Source: RECO01 sp050485385 (GTDB taxonomy: Bacteria; Pseudomonadota; Alphaproteobacteria; Geminicoccales; Geminicoccaceae). Taken from it: a DNA stretch of 36,097 nucleotides. Below are positions 7,272 through 17,768 of this stretch, piece by piece. The notes below the pieces were generated by a model. That model was not told the DNA's origin. It saw only the letters and a list, made by a program, of their open reading frames with translations, and searched no databases. The stretch's first letter is position 1. Every line of letters begins with the position of its first letter. The stretch covers positions 1 through 36,097 of the forward strand of contig JBJHBG010000044.1 of assembly GCA_050485385.1 (NCBI GenBank), read 5' to 3'. The position numbers were made by a program, and so were the translations under genes.

Positions 7272-7613
7272 CTAGTCCATCGCTTCGACCACGACGGCGG
7301 CGCATTCGGTCGCGACCGCGGAACGGTAGCGCTCGTTGACGTTGTCGACCCAGCCCGCCTCGATCACGAAGTTGCGGCGCGACCAGTTGCTCTGGGCCAT
7401 GAGTTGCGCGCGTTGGTCGGGTGCCTGCTCCGCCCGGACCACGCAAAGCGGCGTGAAGGTCTGGACGACGGCGGCCTGTGCACTGTCCGTTGCCAGTCGC
7501 CCGGCCGCTCCGCCGGTCATCCAACCGCCCCACGAGAAGCCGACGATCATCGCCGCCCCCGCGCCCACCACGGCACCCAGCAGCGTGGGCTTGACCCACG
7601 TTGGCATTTCCAT
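7272..7613 (-). CDS. Conserved alphaproteobacterial small membrane-anchored protein, unknown function
   Basis: A 113-aa hypothetical protein. It opens with MEMPTWVKPTLLGAVVGAG, then a Gly-rich hydrophobic segment (about 9-36, GAVVGAGAAMIVGFSWGGWMTGG) that reads as one membrane helix, followed by a periplasmic or cytoplasmic domain with AAVVQTFTPLCVVR, NWSRRNFVIEAGW and a C-terminal AVATECAAVV. I recall similar short proteins (WVKP... GFxWGGWxTGGTA... PICV... RRDxxxxxGWAT) as widespread uncharacterised genes in Rhizobiales and relatives, which is why I rate this as real. Two conserved Cys may form a disulfide. ATG at 7613 has AAGGGA about nine bases upstream. An AT-rich promoter-like region lies upstream. 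Confidence 0.8.
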   Translation of the reverse strand: MEMPTWVKPTLLGAVVGAGAAMIVGFSWGGWMTGGAAGRLATDSAQAAVVQTFTPLCVVRAEQAPDQRAQLMAQSNWSRRNFVIEAGWVDNVNERYRSAVATECAAVVVEAMD

Positions 7614-7659
7614 CTTCAATTCCCTTCGGATTGGAAGTCGTGTTGCCGGAAGCGTGGAT

Positions 7660-7720
7660 ATCCGGCGATTTTCATGCAAATTATTTATTATTCTTTTTTG
7701 CAATTATTTGCAAGTCTTTT
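7660..7720 (-). promoter_or_regulatory. AT-rich promoter/operator region with repeated TTGCAA
   Basis: This stretch is strikingly AT-rich against its surroundings. Two copies of the palindrome TTGCAA (7698-7703 and 7708-7713) sit exactly ten bases, one helical turn, apart, and a third TGCAA lies near 7675. On the minus strand the first reads TTGCAA, 15 bases, then AATAAT, a plausible though imperfect -35/-10 pair for the gene starting at 7613. Promoter function is inference. Confidence 0.4.
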
Positions 7721-7791
7721 AAACCGACTTGCGTATCGCGAAGATGATCGAGCGCGCGCCGCGTCGCCGCGGCCGATCGGTGGGAAGCCCG

Positions 7792-9129
7792 CTAAAGCGC
7801 CGCCTGGATGCGCTCGCTGACCTCGTCGAGCACGGCGGCGAGCAGCGCTTCGTCCTCGGCCTCGACCATCACGCGGATCAACGGTTCGGTGCCGGACGGG
7901 CGGACCAGGAGGCGACCCGTCCCATCGAGCCGGCTCTGACCCTCGGCGATGGCTTCGGCGATGGCGGGCGTGTCCAGGTCGGGCCGGCGCGGCACGCGCA
8001 GATTGCGGAGCTTCTGCGGCAGCGGGCGGAATTGGCGCGCGAGGTCGGACAGGCGCCGGCCGCTCTCGACCATCAATGCCAACGCCTGGAGGGTGGCAAC
8101 GAGGCCGTCGCCGGTGGTGGCGTAGTCGCCGAGGACGACGTGGCCCGATTGCTCGCCACCGACGTTGAAGCCGCCTTTGCGCATCGCCTCGACGACGTAG
8201 CGGTCGCCCACCTGGGTGCGCACCGTGGCGAGCCCGAGGCCGTCGAGGAAGCGCTCGAGGCCGAGATTCGACATCTGTGTCACCACCACGCCGCCGCCCT
8301 CGAGCCGGCCGCGCTCGTGCCAGGCGCGGGCGATCATGGCGATGAGCTGGTCGCCGTCGACGATCTGGCCGGTCTCGTCGACCAGGATCACCCGGTCGGC
8401 GTCGCCGTCGAGCGCCACGCCGACGTGGGCACCCTCGCCGATCACCCGCTGGCGAAGCTGGGTGGGTGCGGTCGAGCCGCAGTCGTGATTGATGTTGAAG
8501 CCGTCCGGCGTCGTGCCGATCGCCACCACCTCGGCGCCGAGCTCCCAGAGGATCTTCGGGGCGACGCGGTAGGCGGCTCCGTTGGCGCAGTCGACCACGA
8601 TCTTGAGACCCGACAAGGACAGCGCCCGCGGCAACGTCGCCTTGATCGCCTCCAGATAACGGCCCTGCGCGCCCTCCAGCCGGTCGACGCGGCCGAGGCG
8701 GTCGCTGGCGGCAAGCTCGGGCGCCGCGGCCATCCGCGCCTCGAGTTCCTCCTCGATCTGGTCGGAGAGCTTGTAGCCGTCGGCGCCGAAGAGCTTGATG
8801 CCGTTGTCGGCGAAGGGGTTGTGCGAGGCCGAGATCATGACGCCGAGGTCGCAGCGCAAGGACGGCGTGAGATAGGCCACGGCCGGCGTCGGCAGAGGCC
8901 CCAGGAGCGTCACGTCCATGCCGGCCGCAACGAAGCCCGCGGTCAGGGCCGGCTCCAGCATGTAGCCCGAGCGCCGCGTGTCCTTGCCGATGACCACGCG
9001 GTTGCGCTGCTTGCCGCGGCCGAACAGGGCGCCGGCCGCGTAGCCGAGCTTGAGCGCCACCTCGCACGTCATGGGGTGCTGGTTGGCGGTGCCGCGAATG
9101 CCGTCGGTGCCGAAGAGCTGCCGGGCCAT
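7792..9129 (-). CDS. glmM: Phosphoglucosamine mutase
   Basis: Interconverts glucosamine 6-phosphate and glucosamine 1-phosphate on the route to UDP-GlcNAc for peptidoglycan and lipopolysaccharide. The 445-aa protein has the full family set: FGTDGIRG at the N terminus, MISASHNPFADNG (98-110) with the phosphorylated catalytic Ser102, the metal loop DGDADR, the sugar-binding GGEQSGH and the phosphate-binding RPSGTEPLIRVM near the C terminus. I start at ATG 9129 (AAGGA just upstream) because GlmM proteins begin a few residues before FGTDGIRG; an in-frame ATG at 9168 would add 13 residues. It is divergent from rnhB with 73 bases between starts. Neighbours ftsH/folP, common elsewhere, are absent. 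Confidence 0.95.
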   Translation of the reverse strand: MARQLFGTDGIRGTANQHPMTCEVALKLGYAAGALFGRGKQRNRVVIGKDTRRSGYMLEPALTAGFVAAGMDVTLLGPLPTPAVAYLTPSLRCDLGVMISASHNPFADNGIKLFGADGYKLSDQIEEELEARMAAAPELAASDRLGRVDRLEGAQGRYLEAIKATLPRALSLSGLKIVVDCANGAAYRVAPKILWELGAEVVAIGTTPDGFNINHDCGSTAPTQLRQRVIGEGAHVGVALDGDADRVILVDETGQIVDGDQLIAMIARAWHERGRLEGGGVVVTQMSNLGLERFLDGLGLATVRTQVGDRYVVEAMRKGGFNVGGEQSGHVVLGDYATTGDGLVATLQALALMVESGRRLSDLARQFRPLPQKLRNLRVPRRPDLDTPAIAEAIAEGQSRLDGTGRLLVRPSGTEPLIRVMVEAEDEALLAAVLDEVSERIQAAL

Positions 9130-9202
9130 CCCGTCCTTCCGTGCTGGCGCATCGAGTGCGAAACTCATAGGCGCAAGGCGGCAACGGTGCCAGGGGGAGC
9201 GG

Positions 9203-9841
9203 ATGGTGCGGGCGGACCCGATCGCCGGGATCGACGAGGTCGGCCGCGGTCCGTGGGCCGGGCCGGTGGTGGCCTGCGCGTTGATCCTGCACCGGGACGT
9301 CGCCGGCATCGCCGACAGCAAGACGCTCTCGATCAAGGCGCGCGAGGCGCTGACGGCGGCCTTGCGCCGGCCGGGCGTGGCGACCTTCGCGCTGGGCGCG
9401 GCGTCGGTCGCCGAGATCGACCGGCTGAACGTTCGCCAGGCAACCTTCCTCGCCATGCGCCGGGCGGTGACGCGGCTCCAGGTGCGGCCGGTGCGGGTGC
9501 TGGTGGATGGCCGCGATGCGCCGGACCTCGGCGTGCCGACCGGTGCGGTGATCGGCGGCGACCGCAAGGTGCGTGCCATCGCCGCTGCGTCGATCGTCGC
9601 CAAGACCTTTCGCGACCGGCTGATGGGGCGGCTGGCGGCGCGCTATCCGTGCTATGGCTGGGCTACCAACGTCGGCTACGGCACGGCCGTCCACGCCCTC
9701 GCCCTGGAACGGTCGGGCGTGACACCCCATCATCGGCGTAGCTTCGCGCCCGTGCGGGCCAGGCTCGAACGTCAAGGAGGATCGGGACGCGACCCGCAAC
9801 GATTGCCGCGCGACCGCGTTGACTGGGTGGAGGACGAATGA
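9203..9841 (+). CDS. rnhB: Ribonuclease HII
   Basis: Cleaves RNA in RNA-DNA hybrids and starts removal of single misincorporated ribonucleotides from DNA. The 212-aa product has the four acidic residues of the metal site: Asp11 and Glu12 in GIDEVGRGPWAGPV, Asp102 in VLVDGRD and Asp138 in AAASIVAKTFRDRLM. YPCYGWATNVGYGT is the family block after the active site. ATG at 9203 has GGGGGAG five bases upstream. The C-terminal tail of about 15 residues is less conserved and its stop overlaps the nfeD-like gene start, which implies cotranscription with that protease. Confidence 0.94.
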   Translation: MVRADPIAGIDEVGRGPWAGPVVACALILHRDVAGIADSKTLSIKAREALTAALRRPGVATFALGAASVAEIDRLNVRQATFLAMRRAVTRLQVRPVRVLVDGRDAPDLGVPTGAVIGGDRKVRAIAAASIVAKTFRDRLMGRLAARYPCYGWATNVGYGTAVHALALERSGVTPHHRRSFAPVRARLERQGGSGRDPQRLPRDRVDWVEDE

Positions 9842-11190
9842 TGCGAGCATGGGCTTTGGCGGTGGCGGCGGCGTGGCTGGCCGTCGCGGCACCGCAGGCG
9901 GGCGCGCAGACGGTCGGCCTCTTGCAGGTCGAGGGTGCGATCGGCCCCGCGACGACCGCCTATATCGAACGCGGCCTGGCCGAGGCGGGTGCCGCGCGGC
10001 ACGCCGCGGTCATCCTGGAGATCGACACGCCCGGGGGGCTGGTGACGGCGACCCGCGAGATTGTGGGCGCCATTCTGCGCTCGCCGGTGCCGGTGATCGG
10101 CTACGTGGCGCCCGAAGGGGCGCATGCGGCGAGTGCCGGCACCTACATCATCATGGCGACCCATGTCGCGGCGATGGCACCGGCCACCAACATGGGGGCG
10201 GCGACGCCCGTCCAGATGGGTGGCTCCAACCCGCTGCCCGCCTCGCCAACCGAGGACGAGGACGAGGCGGAGGAGACCGAGCGCCCGGCGACGCGCGAGG
10301 CTGGCGCAGAGAAGGCGATCAACGACGCCGTCGCCTACCTGAAGGCGCTCGCCGAGAAGCGCGGGCGCAACTTGGAGTGGGCGGAGCGGGCCGTGCGCGA
10401 CGCCGCCAGCGTGTCGGCGTCGGAAGCGCTCGATCTCGGCGTCGTGGAGATCGTCGCCTCCAGCCGCCGCGCCCTGTTGCAGCAGGCCGACGGCATGACG
10501 GTCGAGCTCGAGGGCGGTCGCGAGGTCACGCTCGAGCTGGCCGACGCCGACATCGAGGCCATCGAGCCGAACTGGCAGGAGAACCTGTTGGGTGTTCTCG
10601 CCAACCCGAACATCGCCTTCATCCTGATGCTCGTCGGCATCTACGGCATCATCTTCGAACTGGCCAACCCCGGTACCATCGTCTCCGGTGTGATCGGCGC
10701 CATCGCCCTCTTGATGGGCCTGTTCGCGCTCAACCTCCTGCCGATCGACTATGCCGGTGCGGGGCTGATCCTTTTGGGCATCGCGCTGATGGCGGCCGAA
10801 GCCTTTGCCCCCAGCTTCGGTATCCTCGGTATCGGCGGTGCGGTCGCGTTCGTCCTCGGGTCGATCATGTTGATCGACACCGAGGTGCCGGGCTTCACGC
10901 TGTCGCCCTGGGTGATCGGTGCCGCCACCGTCACCACCGTCGGCCTCATGTCGGGCGTGCTCGCCATGGCACTCCGAGCGCATCGCAGGCGAACCGTCAC
11001 CGGCGTCGAGGGGCTGCGTGGGCAGATCGGCCGCGTCGTCCGCTGGGACGGCGAACGTGGCATGGTCCACGTTGCCGGCGAGAACTGGCAGAGCCGGGGC
11101 CCGGCCGACCTCGTCCCCGGTCAGCGCGTCGCCGTCACTGCCGTGGACGGCCTCGTGCTGACCGTCGAAGCGAAGCAACAGGAGCACTGA
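9838..11190 (+). CDS. nfeD: NfeD-family membrane-bound serine protease (ClpP class)
   Basis: Membrane protease of the 1510-N/NfeD family; archaeal members cut stomatin. Order in the 450-aa protein: signal peptide (about 1-23), ClpP-like protease domain with EIDTPGG, GAHAASAGTYI (candidate catalytic Ser99) and an AGAEKAINDA segment (candidate catalytic Lys159, a Ser/Lys dyad), four to five membrane helices (about 240-380), and a C-terminal OB-fold NfeD domain (about 393-445, GLRGQIGRVVRWDGERGMVHVAG). Between the Ser and Lys sits an acidic low-complexity insertion, about residues 138-151. ATG 9838 overlaps the rnhB stop; ATG 9841 follows immediately. A stomatin-like gene lies two bases downstream, the conserved partner arrangement. 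Confidence 0.92.
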   Translation: MMRAWALAVAAAWLAVAAPQAGAQTVGLLQVEGAIGPATTAYIERGLAEAGAARHAAVILEIDTPGGLVTATREIVGAILRSPVPVIGYVAPEGAHAASAGTYIIMATHVAAMAPATNMGAATPVQMGGSNPLPASPTEDEDEAEETERPATREAGAEKAINDAVAYLKALAEKRGRNLEWAERAVRDAASVSASEALDLGVVEIVASSRRALLQQADGMTVELEGGREVTLELADADIEAIEPNWQENLLGVLANPNIAFILMLVGIYGIIFELANPGTIVSGVIGAIALLMGLFALNLLPIDYAGAGLILLGIALMAAEAFAPSFGILGIGGAVAFVLGSIMLIDTEVPGFTLSPWVIGAATVTTVGLMSGVLAMALRAHRRRTVTGVEGLRGQIGRVVRWDGERGMVHVAGENWQSRGPADLVPGQRVAVTAVDGLVLTVEAKQQEH

Positions 11191-11192
11191 CC

Positions 11193-11972
11193 ATGAACCC
11201 GATCGCCGACCTCGTCACCTATGCGGTGCTGGCAGCGCTGCTGATCTTCCTGCTCGTGTCCATCTTCCGGGTGATGCGGGAATACGAACGCGCCGTCGTC
11301 TTTACCCTCGGCCGCTTCAGCGGCGTGAAGGGGCCGGGTCTGATCATCATCATCCCGGTCGTCCAGCAGCTCGTGAAGGTCGATCTCCGGACCATCGTCC
11401 TCGACGTGCCGAGCCAGGACGTGATCTCCAAGGACAACGTGTCGGTGAAGGTCAACGCGGTGCTCTACTTCCGCGTGATCGACGCCGACAAGGCGGTGAT
11501 CCAGGTCGAGAACTTCGTCGACGCGACCAGTCAGCTCGCCCAGACGACGCTGCGCTCGGTGCTCGGCAAGCACGACCTCGACGAGATGTTGAGCGAGCGT
11601 GACAAGCTCAACGACGACATCCAGGCGATCCTGGACGACGCCACCAACGCCTGGGGCATCAAGGTCGCCAACGTCGAGATCAAGCACGTCGATATCGACG
11701 AGAGCATGGTCCGCGCCATCGCCCGCCAAGCCGAGGCCGAGCGCAACCGCCGCGCGCGCATCATCGACGCCGAGGGCGAGCAGCAGGCGGCCGAGCGGCT
11801 CGCCGAGGCCGCCGGCGTGCTGGCGCGCCAGGAGGGCGGCATGCAGCTCCGCTATCTGTCCACCTTGCAAAACATCGGCATCGACAAGAACACGACCGTC
11901 GTGTTCCCCTTCCCCATCGACCTGATGCAGGGTGTGACCAACCTCCTGGAGCAGAGCGCGCGGAAGGGTTGA
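11193..11972 (+). CDS. Stomatin-like SPFH-domain membrane protein (slipin)
   Basis: Band 7/SPFH protein of 259 aa, predicted to oligomerise in the inner membrane and act with the NfeD protease upstream. An N-terminal helix (about 9-27, YAVLAALLIFLLVSIFRV) is followed by the SPFH domain: REYERAVVFTLGRFSGVKGPGL, LRTIVLDVPSQDVISKDNVSVKVNAVLYFRV and LRSVLGKHDLDEMLSERDKLN. A charged helical stretch (AEAERNRRARIIDAEGEQQAAERL) forms the usual coiled coil, and the C terminus has TVVFPFPIDL, the motif cut by NfeD-type proteases in archaeal stomatins. An AGGAG lies eight bases before the ATG, within the end of nfeD. It may influence membrane microdomains; no specific client is evident. Confidence 0.92.
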   Translation: MNPIADLVTYAVLAALLIFLLVSIFRVMREYERAVVFTLGRFSGVKGPGLIIIIPVVQQLVKVDLRTIVLDVPSQDVISKDNVSVKVNAVLYFRVIDADKAVIQVENFVDATSQLAQTTLRSVLGKHDLDEMLSERDKLNDDIQAILDDATNAWGIKVANVEIKHVDIDESMVRAIARQAEAERNRRARIIDAEGEQQAAERLAEAAGVLARQEGGMQLRYLSTLQNIGIDKNTTVVFPFPIDLMQGVTNLLEQSARKG

Positions 11973-12047
11973 TCGACGCACCGATCCGCCCCGAGCCGCT
12001 CGCTGCCGCAGGAAAGGGGGCCGTAGCTATCGAGCGAGGAGACGAAT

Positions 12048-14185
12048 TTGGCCGACGACATCCGGGTCCTGCCCGGGCTGCCGCATCCCCTGGGCGCCAC
12101 CTGGGACGGGCTGGGGACGAATTTCGCGCTGTTTTCGGCCTATGCGACCAAGGTTGAACTCTGCCTGTTCGACGACGACGGCCGCACCGAAGCGCACCGG
12201 GTGGCCCTGCCCGAGATGACCCACGAGGTCTGGCACGGCTACCTGCCGGACGTGCGGCCCGGCCAGCTCTACGGCTACCGCGTGCACGGCCCCTACGCGC
12301 CCGATGCCGGCCACCGCTTCAACGCGAACAAGCTCCTCATCGACCCCTACGCCAAGTCGCTCGCCGGCGAGATCGCGTGGCACGACGCGCTGTTCGGCTA
12401 CACCATCGGCCACGCGGACGCGGACCTCTCGTTCGACGAGCGCGACAGCGCCCCCTACATCCCGAAGGGCGTGGTCGTCGATCCGGCCTATACCTGGGGT
12501 AAGGAGCGCCCGCCCGCCCGCCCGTGGCACGAGACCGTGATCTACGAGATGCACGTGCGCGGGCTCACCATGCGCCACCCCGACGTTGCCGAGGTGGATC
12601 GCGGCACCGTCGCCGCCCTCAGCCGGCCGCCGGTGATCGACCATCTGGCCGACCTCGGCGTCACCGCCGTCGAGTTGCTGCCGGTGCATGCCTTCACCCA
12701 CGACCGCGTCCTGCAGGATCGCGGCCTTCGCAACTATTGGGGCTACAACACCCTCGCCTTCTTCGCTCCGCACCCGGAATATCTCGGCAAGGGTGGCCTC
12801 AACGACTTCAAGACGGCCGTCCACGTCCTCCACGAGCATGGTCTCGAGGTTCTGCTAGACGTTGTCTACAATCACACGGCGGAGGGTAACCACCTCGGCC
12901 CGACCCTGAGTTGGCGCGGGATCGACAACCGGTCGTATTATTACTTGGTCGACGGGGACGAGCGCTACTACAATGACTTCACGGGAACCGGCAATGCCTT
13001 GGAGCTACGGCATCCGGCGGTGTTGCGCATGGTCACCGACAGCTTGCGCTACTGGTATCAGGAGATGCGCATCGACGGCTTCCGCTTCGACCTCGCCACC
13101 ACGCTGGCGCGGGTCAACGGCACGTTCGAGCAGCATTCGGGATTTCTCGACGCGGTCGCGCAGGATCCGGTGCTCGCCGGTGCCAAGCTGATCGCCGAGC
13201 CCTGGGATACCGGCATGGGCGGCTACCAGGTGGGCGCCTTTCCACCCGGCTGGGCGGAATGGAACGACAAGTACCGCGACACGGTGCGGCGCTTCTGGAA
13301 GGGCGACGGCGGCCAGCTCGCCGAGTTGGCCTCGCGCATTTCGGGCTCGGCCGACGTCTTCGACCATCGGGGTCGGCGGCCCTGGGCCAGCGTCAACTTC
13401 GTCACCGCCCACGACGGCTTCACCCTGCGCGACCTCGTCAGCTACGACCACAAGCACAACGACGCCAACGGCGAGGGCGGCGCCGACGGGCACAGCGACA
13501 ATCACAGCTGGAACCACGGGGTGGAGGGGCCGACCGACGATCCGAAGATCAAGGAGCTGCGCCTTCGCCAGATGAAGAACCTGCTCGGTACGTTGATCCT
13601 CTCGCAGGGCGTGCCGATGCTGTTGTCCGGCGACGAGGCCGGGCGCACCCAGCAGGGGAACAACAACGTCTATTGCCAGGACAACGAGCTGAGCTGGTTC
13701 GACTGGGCGGCCCTGGAGCAGGAGGAGGGGCGCGAGTTGCACGGCTTCGTCCGCCGCCTGCTGAGGCTGCGGCACGACCACATCGTCTTCCACCGCTCGC
13801 GCTTCTTCCACGGCCGCACCATCCCCGGCACCGACGTGCAGGACGTGGTCTGGCTGCGACCCGACGGCGAGGAGATGGGCCAGGCGGACTGGGACGTCGA
13901 CCACGCCCGCTGCCTCGGCCTGTTGCTGTCGGGCGAGGCGGGGTTGATGCACGTCACCGAACGCGGCGAGCCGGAACCGGACGACACCTTCCTCTTGCTG
14001 TTCAACGCCGGGGCCGAGCCGATGAAGTTCATCCTGCCGCCCTGCGCGGTGAAGACCGGATGGCAGTTGGAGGTCGACACGGCACCGCGCGCGGGCAAGA
14101 CGCGGCCCAAGAGCTTCGCCGCCGGCAGCGCCTACGCCCTGACGGCCCGGTCGTTCGCCGTTCTCCGCTGCCGCACGGTGCATGC

Positions 14186-14189
<4 letters not shown>
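12048..14189 (+). CDS. glgX: Glycogen debranching enzyme GlgX
   Basis: GH13 isoamylase-type enzyme that hydrolyses alpha-1,6 branches of glycogen or limit dextrins. The 713-aa protein has an N-terminal CBM48 domain (about 10-110, LGATWDGLGTNFALFSAYATKVELCLFD), then the GH13 barrel with VVYNHTAEG, DGFRFDLAT (nucleophile Asp348), LIAEPWD (acid Glu384) and TAHDGFTL (Asp456). ATTTG context makes the start a TTG at 12048, six bases after GAGGAG; no in-frame ATG with a ribosome site precedes the conserved region. The stop overlaps the treZ ATG, so the two are translationally coupled. Length and motifs are typical and nothing is missing. Confidence 0.95.
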
Positions 14190-15988
<1,799 letters not shown>

Positions 15989-16048
15989 GCCTTGAAGCAC
16001 CGCGCCGCGGCCGGTAACCCTCGCCCCGACCGCAAAGGGGAGGCACCC

Positions 16049-16747
16049 ATGACCGTCGACCGCGCCGCGCTCGAAGCGCTCAAGGCCTACGACACGCCCA
16101 CCATCTGCAACGCGCTGGAGATGGTCGCACCCGAGCGCCGTGCCATCGGCTTCACGCGCCGGCCCTTCGTCTGCGCCGATCCCGCGCTGCCGCCGATGGT
16201 CGGCCGGGTACGGACCGCCACCATTCGCGCCAGCCAGCCGGCCAAGCTGGATGCGGCCGCGGCCCGCGCGCAGCGCGCCGCCTACTACGAGTACGTGGCC
16301 GCCGGCGCGATGCCGACCGTGGTCGTGATCCAGGACGTCGACGACATCGTCGGCTTCGGCGCTTTCTGGGGCGAGGTGCAGAGCCACGTCCATCGCGGCC
16401 TGGGCGTGCTCGGGTGCGTCACCAACGGCTCGTTCCGCGACCTGGATGCCTGGGCCGCGGGCTTCCAGATGCTCGGTGGCATGCTGGCGCCGAGCCACGC
16501 CTGGGTGCACCCCGTCGACTTCGGCGGCGAGGTCGACGTGCACGGCATGACCGCCCACCACGACGACCTGATCCACGCCGACCGCCACGGCGCGGTCATC
16601 ATCCCCGACGCGGCCCTCCCCAAGCTCCAGGCCGCCATCGATACCATCGCCCGCCGCGAAGCCGTCCTCATCGAAGCCTCCAAGCGCCCCGACTTCGACG
16701 TCGAAAAGCTGAAGGCGGCGATGGCCGAGCAGGCCGAGATCCACTGA
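16049..16747 (+). CDS. RraA-like / 4-hydroxy-4-methyl-2-oxoglutarate aldolase family protein
   Basis: A 232-aa member of the RraA-like (formerly demethylmenaquinone methyltransferase) fold, which includes metal-dependent HMG/CHA aldolases and the RNase E regulator RraA. Visible family features: YDTPTICNALE near the N terminus (about 14-24), VVVIQDVDD, FWGEVQSHVHRGLGVLGCVTNGSFRDLDAW (about 107-135; Arg130 and Asp131 match the aldolase metal/substrate residues), and GMTAHHDDLIHADRHGAVIIP, the block before the C-terminal helix. The extended C terminus makes it longer than E. coli RraA (about 160 aa), which favours an aldolase-like enzyme over RNase regulation. ATG 16049 follows GGGGAGG by about seven bases. 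It lies 60 bases after treZ; its substrate is unknown. Confidence 0.8.
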   Translation: MTVDRAALEALKAYDTPTICNALEMVAPERRAIGFTRRPFVCADPALPPMVGRVRTATIRASQPAKLDAAAARAQRAAYYEYVAAGAMPTVVVIQDVDDIVGFGAFWGEVQSHVHRGLGVLGCVTNGSFRDLDAWAAGFQMLGGMLAPSHAWVHPVDFGGEVDVHGMTAHHDDLIHADRHGAVIIPDAALPKLQAAIDTIARREAVLIEASKRPDFDVEKLKAAMAEQAEIH

Positions 16748-16760
16748 CCTCGGCCAGCTC

Positions 16761-16776
16761 GGCCGCGATGGCGGCC
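16761..16776. terminator. Weak hairpin between convergent genes
   Basis: GGCCGC-GATG-GCGGCC forms a six-base stem in the 46-base gap between the RraA-like gene and the convergent CTERM gene. It reads the same way on both strands and could terminate either transcript, but has no T-run; such short GC stems are common in this DNA. Confidence 0.25.
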
Positions 16777-16793
16777 GCCGCCTTGGCCCAGGC

Positions 16794-17654
16794 TCAGGCG
16801 GCGGTGCTGCGCCGGCGCCACCAGGCGAGGCCCACGAGGGCGCTGGCGAACAGCGGCAGTGCTGCCGGCACCGGCACCGGGGTGATGCTCACCTGCCAGT
16901 TGTCGACGCCGAAGAAGGCGGTGCCGATTTGCGGCAGCGCGCTGCTGTCGGCTGCGACGAGGCCGGCGAACGTGCTGCTGACCGCGTAGCCGAAGCTGAG
17001 TGGCAGTCCGTTCTCCGAAAAGTCGGGGAACACCCCGTCGGCTTGGTCGACGAAGCTATCCGGTACCGGGGCGCCCTGCCCGAAGACCTCCCGCAGCGGA
17101 TTGGTGCTGAAGCTCGCCGCCGTCAGGTCGAGCCGCTCGATCGCGGTCCAATCCTCGAACTCGGCGCGTCGCCGCGTGGTGTAGAACACCTCGCCGCCTT
17201 GCATGACGACGAAGTGAAACATCGTAAGCGGCTCCGAGTCGGGGTGGAAGCCGCTCGTGTCGTAGCTGACCTTGACGTCGGCGCGGAAGTCGATGGCGGC
17301 GATGGGTCCCTGCGTGGCCGGGTCGTAGATCGGCGGGGTGACTACCGGCGGCTCGCCCGTGAAGATCGCGATGTGGGTGATGCGCTCGCCCCACTTGAAG
17401 TCCTCGATGACGTGCTCGACGTAGGCGCCGGGATTGCCCCCGGAGAGGACGTTGTTGTGGTAGGCCGTGCCCGGCGCACCGGGGGTGACGGTCTCGGGAA
17501 GTACGGCCGTCGGCTTGGTGTTGATCGGCGGCAGGTAGTCCCAGCTACGGAAGAAATCCCCATCCTGGAACAGCACGGTCGACGCGCCGACCGGGGTTGC
17601 GGCGAGAACACCAGCGAATGTCAGAGCGCAAGCGATTCGGCGATCCAATGGCAT
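16794..17654 (-). CDS. Secreted protein with VPLPA-type CTERM sorting tail, unknown function
   Basis: A 286-aa exported protein. N-terminal signal peptide (about 1-24, RRIACALTFAGVLAATPVGAS), then a beta-rich, Asn/Asp/Gly/Phe-containing body with no motif I recognise, and a C-terminal tripartite signal: VPVPAALPLFASALVGLAWWRRR, i.e. a VPxPA motif, one hydrophobic helix and an Arg cluster. This matches the PEP-CTERM/VPLPA-CTERM class, which is normally processed by an exosortase and often linked to extracellular polysaccharide. ATG 17654 is preceded by GAGGGAGG; upstream in-frame ATGs lack a ribosome site. No exosortase or polysaccharide genes are in this window. A good -35 box lies upstream. 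Confidence 0.85.
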   Translation of the reverse strand: MPLDRRIACALTFAGVLAATPVGASTVLFQDGDFFRSWDYLPPINTKPTAVLPETVTPGAPGTAYHNNVLSGGNPGAYVEHVIEDFKWGERITHIAIFTGEPPVVTPPIYDPATQGPIAAIDFRADVKVSYDTSGFHPDSEPLTMFHFVVMQGGEVFYTTRRRAEFEDWTAIERLDLTAASFSTNPLREVFGQGAPVPDSFVDQADGVFPDFSENGLPLSFGYAVSSTFAGLVAADSSALPQIGTAFFGVDNWQVSITPVPVPAALPLFASALVGLAWWRRRSTAA

Positions 17655-17694
17655 CGTGCCCTCCCTCATTCCGTTTTTCTGACTAATTTTCATA

Positions 17695-17723
17695 AAATTG
17701 AACAACATTCGTAAGATTGTCAA
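17695..17723 (-). promoter_or_regulatory. Candidate sigma-70 promoter of the CTERM protein gene
   Basis: On the minus strand a perfect TTGACA (17723-17718) is followed by a 17-base spacer and CAATTT (17700-17695), a poor -10 box, in an AT-rich patch. A start near 17688 would give a leader of about 34 bases. The -35 is convincing; the -10 is not. Confidence 0.42.
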
Positions 17724-17768
17724 GCCGTCATCTTTGGGCAGTCGCACGAACATGTGGCATGGCGCCGG

